Source: Coriobacteriales bacterium (GTDB lineage Bacteria > Actinomycetota > Coriobacteriia > Coriobacteriales > UBA8131). From it: a stretch of 18,163 nucleotides of DNA. This document shows positions 16,495 to 18,163 of this stretch, piece after piece. Below the pieces are notes generated by a model, which made no database searches, was not told where the DNA came from, and worked only from the letters and a program-made list of their open reading frames with translations. The DNA lies in the NCBI GenBank assembly GCA_031254905.1, contig JAIRTN010000030.1, positions 1-18,163 on the forward strand. Reading direction: 5' to 3'. The position numbers and the translations under genes were made by a program. The stretch's first letter is position 1. Every line of letters starts with the position of its first letter.

Positions 16495-16866
16495 CTACTT
16501 GGGCTTCTTCGCGCCGTAACGCGAACGCGCCTGCTTGCGACCGTTGACAGCGGCGCAATCCAGAGCCGCACGAATAACCTTGTAACGCACACCCGGCAAG
16601 TCCTTCACACGGCCACCGCGGATGAGTACCATCGAGTGTTCCTGCAGATTATGGCCGATGCCGGGGATGTAGGCTGTTACCTCCATGCCGTTAACAAGAC
16701 GGACACGGGCCACTTTGCGCAGGGCGGACTTGGGCTTTTTCGGCGTGGTGGTGTACACGCGCGTGCATACGCCGCGCTTCTGCGGATTGCCCTTGAGCGC
16801 AGGAGTCTTTTTCTTATCGACCTGCTGCTGGCGACCCTTGCGAATCAACTGGTTAATAGTAGGCAA
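16495..16866 (-). CDS. rpsL: 30S ribosomal protein S12 (TTG start)
   Basis: S12 monitors decoding accuracy and is the classic streptomycin target-site protein. The start is a TTG at 16866 with a strong SD (AGAAGGAGAG), giving 123 residues beginning [14 protein letters not shown] longer frame to 16974 would cover the promoter and is not coding. The streptomycin-linked K43, K88 and P91 are all present. The near-invariant Asn of PKKPNSA is Lys here (K46, codon AAG at 16731-16729). The rest ([43 protein letters not shown]) is standard. It is the first gene of the superoperon. Confidence 0.97.
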   Translation of the reverse strand: MPTINQLIRKGRQQQVDKKKTPALKGNPQKRGVCTRVYTTTPKKPKSALRKVARVRLVNGMEVTAYIPGIGHNLQEHSMVLIRGGRVKDLPGVRYKVIRAALDCAAVNGRKQARSRYGAKKPK

Positions 16867-16958
16867 AACGACTCTCCTTCTGTTGCGCTTACCTGCGGTT
16901 ACGCTCGACAACATGAACGGTGTGAGCGCACAAAACAATACGGCCCGAAAAGCCGCGA
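16867..16958 (-). promoter_or_regulatory. 5' leader of the str-S10-spc operon
   Basis: If transcription starts about 7 nt after the -10, the leader is near 92 nt. It carries a small stem CGGC/GCCG (in the region 16941-16955) followed by TATTGTTTTG on the transcript. That could be a weak attenuator or a structure with no function. Confidence 0.3.
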
Positions 16959-16964
16959 AGTGGA

Positions 16965-16993
16965 ATAGTAACACCGGATATATCGCCTGTCAA
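16965..16993 (-). promoter_or_regulatory. Sigma-A-type promoter for the ribosomal superoperon
   Basis: A perfect -35 TTGACA (16993-16988), a spacer of exactly 17 nt and a -10 TACTAT (16970-16965; 4 of 6 to consensus) lie upstream of rpsL on the minus strand. It is the best promoter seen for the whole downstream run. Confidence 0.8.
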
Positions 16994-17040
16994 ATGCCAC
17001 GCCACCGGGCGTGTCCATCTTCGCTTTTTAAGGGGGATAA

Positions 17041-17069
17041 GGACGGGCGCCCTCCCCTCACAGCCGTCC
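17041..17069 (-). terminator. Possible terminator after mobA
   Basis: Dyad GGACGG/CCGTCC (17041-17046 with 17064-17069) encloses an 8-bp palindrome GGGCGCCC. It begins 18 nt after the mobA stop and is followed on the transcript by TTATCC, so the U-tract is poor. It separates mobA from the superoperon promoter. Confidence 0.35.
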
Positions 17070-17086
17070 CACCTCAGAAAGACGGT

Positions 17087-17734
17087 TTAATCACCCTTCT
17101 TTTTTATTTCTCCGCTCAGCACACGACGCTCCAGAGCCGACAACTCCTCAGGCGTGTTTACGTTGACAAAGGAACCGCCGCGCCTGTCAATCTCAAAAAT
17201 CATAGCGGGCGTAAACTCGTACAGCTTCATGCGGTCGAACCAAGAAGTGGCGCGTATCTCGCCATCGAGCAGCATCGCCTGTACCACGGGCAGACAGGTG
17301 GTGCGACGGTAAACCGCGTGGAAGGGCTCGTAGCCGTGGCTCGTGACCGGGATGGCAATGTCCGCGCCGCTTTCCTCTAGCGCGTCGCGCTCGGCAAGGA
17401 GGAGGGAAGCCGAGGGGAAAATCATGTCGCAGGCAACGACGCCCACGTAGGGATTCGTTGCGTAATAGAGGGCGGTGTACAGGCCGTTGAGCGCTCCGCG
17501 AATGTCGTAGACGTCCGAATACATCTTGAGTTTGTCGTCGAATTTTACCTTGCTGCAAAGGAAGTCGAGGCTTTTTTGGTCATTTGACGTGACGATGAGT
17601 TCGTCTGCCGCTACGCCGAGACGCTTCAGGCCACGACAGATAAGGGGAGTGCCGCAAAAAGGAACGAGCGCCTTGGGGCTGCCCATCCTCCTCGACTCTC
17701 CCCCCGCCTGGATAACTATCGTCATCTTATTCAT
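17087..17734 (-). CDS. mobA: MobA-like molybdenum cofactor guanylyltransferase / NTP-transferase
   Basis: It probably transfers GMP to molybdopterin to form the bis-MGD cofactor of DMSO-reductase-family enzymes. The 215-residue chain has the nucleotidyltransferase signature QAGGESRRMGSPKALVPF at 9-26 and a metal-binding D103 in ACDMIF. A YRRTTCLPVVQAMLL segment and the C-terminal FVNVNTPEELSALE are typical of MobA and related NTP transferases. It is somewhat longer than E. coli MobA (194). The ATG at 17734 is only 6 nt from a TATAAT; an ATG three codons later (17725) has AAGG 10 nt upstream and is a possible alternative. No Mo-enzyme genes are nearby, so substrate assignment is from the family only; a MocA/IspD-like role cannot be excluded. 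Confidence 0.8.
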   Translation of the reverse strand: MNKMTIVIQAGGESRRMGSPKALVPFCGTPLICRGLKRLGVAADELIVTSNDQKSLDFLCSKVKFDDKLKMYSDVYDIRGALNGLYTALYYATNPYVGVVACDMIFPSASLLLAERDALEESGADIAIPVTSHGYEPFHAVYRRTTCLPVVQAMLLDGEIRATSWFDRMKLYEFTPAMIFEIDRRGGSFVNVNTPEELSALERRVLSGEIKKKGD

Positions 17735-17740
17735 ACCTTG

Positions 17741-17769
17741 ATTATAGCAACTTGAAAACAGACTATGAA
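17741..17769 (-). promoter_or_regulatory. mobA promoter, leaderless arrangement
   Basis: A perfect -10 TATAAT (17746-17741), a 17-nt spacer and TTCATA (17769-17764; 4 of 6 to consensus) point toward mobA. Only 6 nt separate the -10 from the ATG, so transcription would begin at or beside the start codon. Confidence 0.7.
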
Positions 17770-17786
17770 GCTCCGTCCTCGGAATA

Positions 17787-17809
17787 CCGCCAAAACCGCC
17801 AAAAGGCGG
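17787..17809 (-). terminator. Terminator-like hairpin with tandem CCGCCAAAA
   Basis: On the minus strand CCGCC-TTTT-GGCGG is followed by TTTT. The U-tract comes from a tandem 9-bp repeat CCGCCAAAA (17787-17795, 17796-17804). It lies just upstream of the mobA promoter and could insulate it from upstream minus-strand transcription. Confidence 0.4.
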
Positions 17810-17925
17810 GTATCATCGGCATCTTCTTTATTTTCTCTCCCCGGGTTCGCGTGGCTTTTTGCGTGCCTTTTTGTGCGCCCTCCCACAGCTTCTCTCACCT
17901 TTTCGCCGCTAAATCTCAAATCTGG

Positions 17926-17942
17926 CTTGCGTCAAACGCAAG
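17926..17942. promoter_or_regulatory. Inverted repeat overlapping the tRNA-Gly -35
   Basis: Perfect 7-bp dyad CTTGCGT-CAA-ACGCAAG. It covers the -35 hexamer (17927-17932) and the start of the promoter spacer. Confidence 0.45.
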
Positions 17943-17955
17943 GCTTCCGTAGAAT
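17927..17955 (+). promoter_or_regulatory. tRNA-Gly promoter
   Basis: The -35 TTGCGT (3 of 6), a 17-nt spacer and the -10 TAGAAT (5 of 6, 17950-17955) put the start near 17962, about 8 nt before the tRNA. Confidence 0.6.
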
Positions 17956-17969
17956 AGCATCTTGCACAT

Positions 17970-18045
17970 GCGGACATGGCTCAGTTGGTAGAGCACAACC
18001 TTGCCAAGGTTGGGGTCGCGGGTTCGAGTCCCGTTGTCCGCTCCA
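17970..18045 (+). tRNA. tRNA-Gly(GCC)
   Basis: A 76-nt cloverleaf with encoded CCA. Acceptor GCGGACA pairs with TGTCCGC, D-stem GCTC pairs with GAGC, anticodon stem CAACC pairs with GGTTG around loop TTGCCAA (anticodon GCC), and the T-arm is GCGGG-TTCGAGT-CCCGT with one G-T pair. The discriminator is T. It decodes GGC and GGT codons. It is transcribed away from mobA. Confidence 0.97.
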
Positions 18046-18056
18046 TTATTGATAAT

Positions 18057-18072
18057 CTTCCTGCAAAGGAAG
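18057..18072 (+). other. Small hairpin downstream of tRNA-Gly
   Basis: CTTCC-TGCAAA-GGAAG, 12 nt after the CCA. There is no U-tract, so it is more likely a 3'-processing trailer structure than a classical terminator. Confidence 0.3.
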
Positions 18073-18084
18073 TCTATAGGTAGC

Positions 18085-18125
18085 TGGGGGATGGAGGACT
18101 CGAACCCGAGAGGGCTTCGACCGTT
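18085..18125 (-). other. tRNA 3'-end-like fragment (possible tRNA remnant or att-type sequence)
   Basis: The minus strand shows a consensus T-loop region GGGTTCGAGTCC (18107-18096) followed at the right distance by an acceptor-like ATCCCCC-A. The T-stem is badly paired (three of five at best) and no anticodon arm fits upstream in the window. It may be a tRNA (serine-like) cut by the window edge, a duplicated 3' fragment from integration, or chance. Confidence 0.25.
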
Positions 18126-18128
18126 AAG

Positions 18129-18151
18129 CAAACGTGCCAGTGGCACGTTTG
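18129..18151. repeat. Perfect 10-bp inverted repeat
   Basis: CAAACGTGCC-AGT-GGCACGTTTG, symmetric A/T ends around a GC core. It resembles a bidirectional terminator, although the T-tracts are short. Confidence 0.55.
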
Positions 18152-18163
18152 TAGGGAGAAGGT

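Noticed and set aside
16867..16974. 36-codon N-terminal extension of S12
   Set aside because: It would cover the promoter -10 and the leader, and S12 of 123 residues starting at TTG with a strong SD is the family length.
17752..17952. Small plus-strand reading frame between mobA and tRNA-Gly
   Set aside because: No SD, no recognisable domain, and it overlaps the mobA and tRNA promoters.
17916..18146. Minus-strand reading frame with NGTRTRDPNL-type sequence
   Set aside because: A well-known artefact of translating the antisense of a tRNA; it lies over tRNA-Gly.
18085..18163. Selenocysteine tRNA (selC)
   Set aside because: The acceptor-like end and T-loop hinted at it, but no long acceptor/T helix and no TCA anticodon loop are present in the window.

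Overview
The window is one long minus-strand block of translation genes from a moderately GC-rich bacterium, with a mobA-like gene and a tRNA at its right end and two accessory genes at its left end. The likeliest source is an actinobacterium, and I would guess class Coriobacteriia. The reasons are a zinc-type (type Z) S14, an L24 with a C-terminal zinc ribbon, mixed ATG/GTG/TTG starts with good Shine-Dalgarno (SD) sites, and the general look of S12, L2 and SecY. The class-level guess rests on memory of these families, not on a search.

Right to left, which is the direction of transcription: tRNA-Gly(GCC) on the plus strand (17970-18045) with its own promoter; a mobA-like molybdenum-cofactor guanylyltransferase (17087-17734) whose -10 box sits 6 nt before its ATG; then a strong promoter (TTGACA-17 nt-TACTAT, 16993-16965) and a leader of about 90 nt that opens the str-S10-spc ribosomal superoperon. 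The order is rpsL, rpsG, fusA, rpsJ, rplC, rplD, rplW, rplB, rpsS, rplV, rpsC, rplP, rpmC, rpsQ, rplN, rplX, rplE, rpsN, rpsH, rplF, rplR, rpsE, rpmD, rplO, secY, adk, map. The tuf gene usually found after fusA is absent. After map the usual infA-rpmJ-rpsM-rpsK-rpsD-rpoA-rplQ run does not follow within the window. Instead there is an HTH-type regulator (914-1348) and the start of a zinc-ribbon protein with a long Pro/Glu repeat tail. That last gene has an open frame from 871 to the left edge.

The genes act together in ribosome assembly (15 large-subunit proteins and 9 small-subunit proteins), elongation (EF-G), membrane insertion (SecY), adenylate balance (Adk) and removal of the initiator methionine (Map). 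Most junctions are tight (1-4 nt overlaps or gaps under 20 nt), so the few long spacers stand out: rpsJ-rplC (110 nt), rplW-rplB (182 nt), rplX-rplE (128 nt) and rpsN-rpsH (201 nt). Each carries visible inverted or direct repeats and no convincing gene. They are the best candidates for RNA control elements.

The window is mostly housekeeping, and I see no defence system, CRISPR array or insertion sequence. The parts least explained by known biology are the zinc-ribbon/Pro-repeat gene with its 96-bp internal duplication, the HTH partner beside it, the structured intercistronic spacers, and an incomplete tRNA-3'-end-like sequence next to a perfect 10-bp inverted repeat at the right edge.
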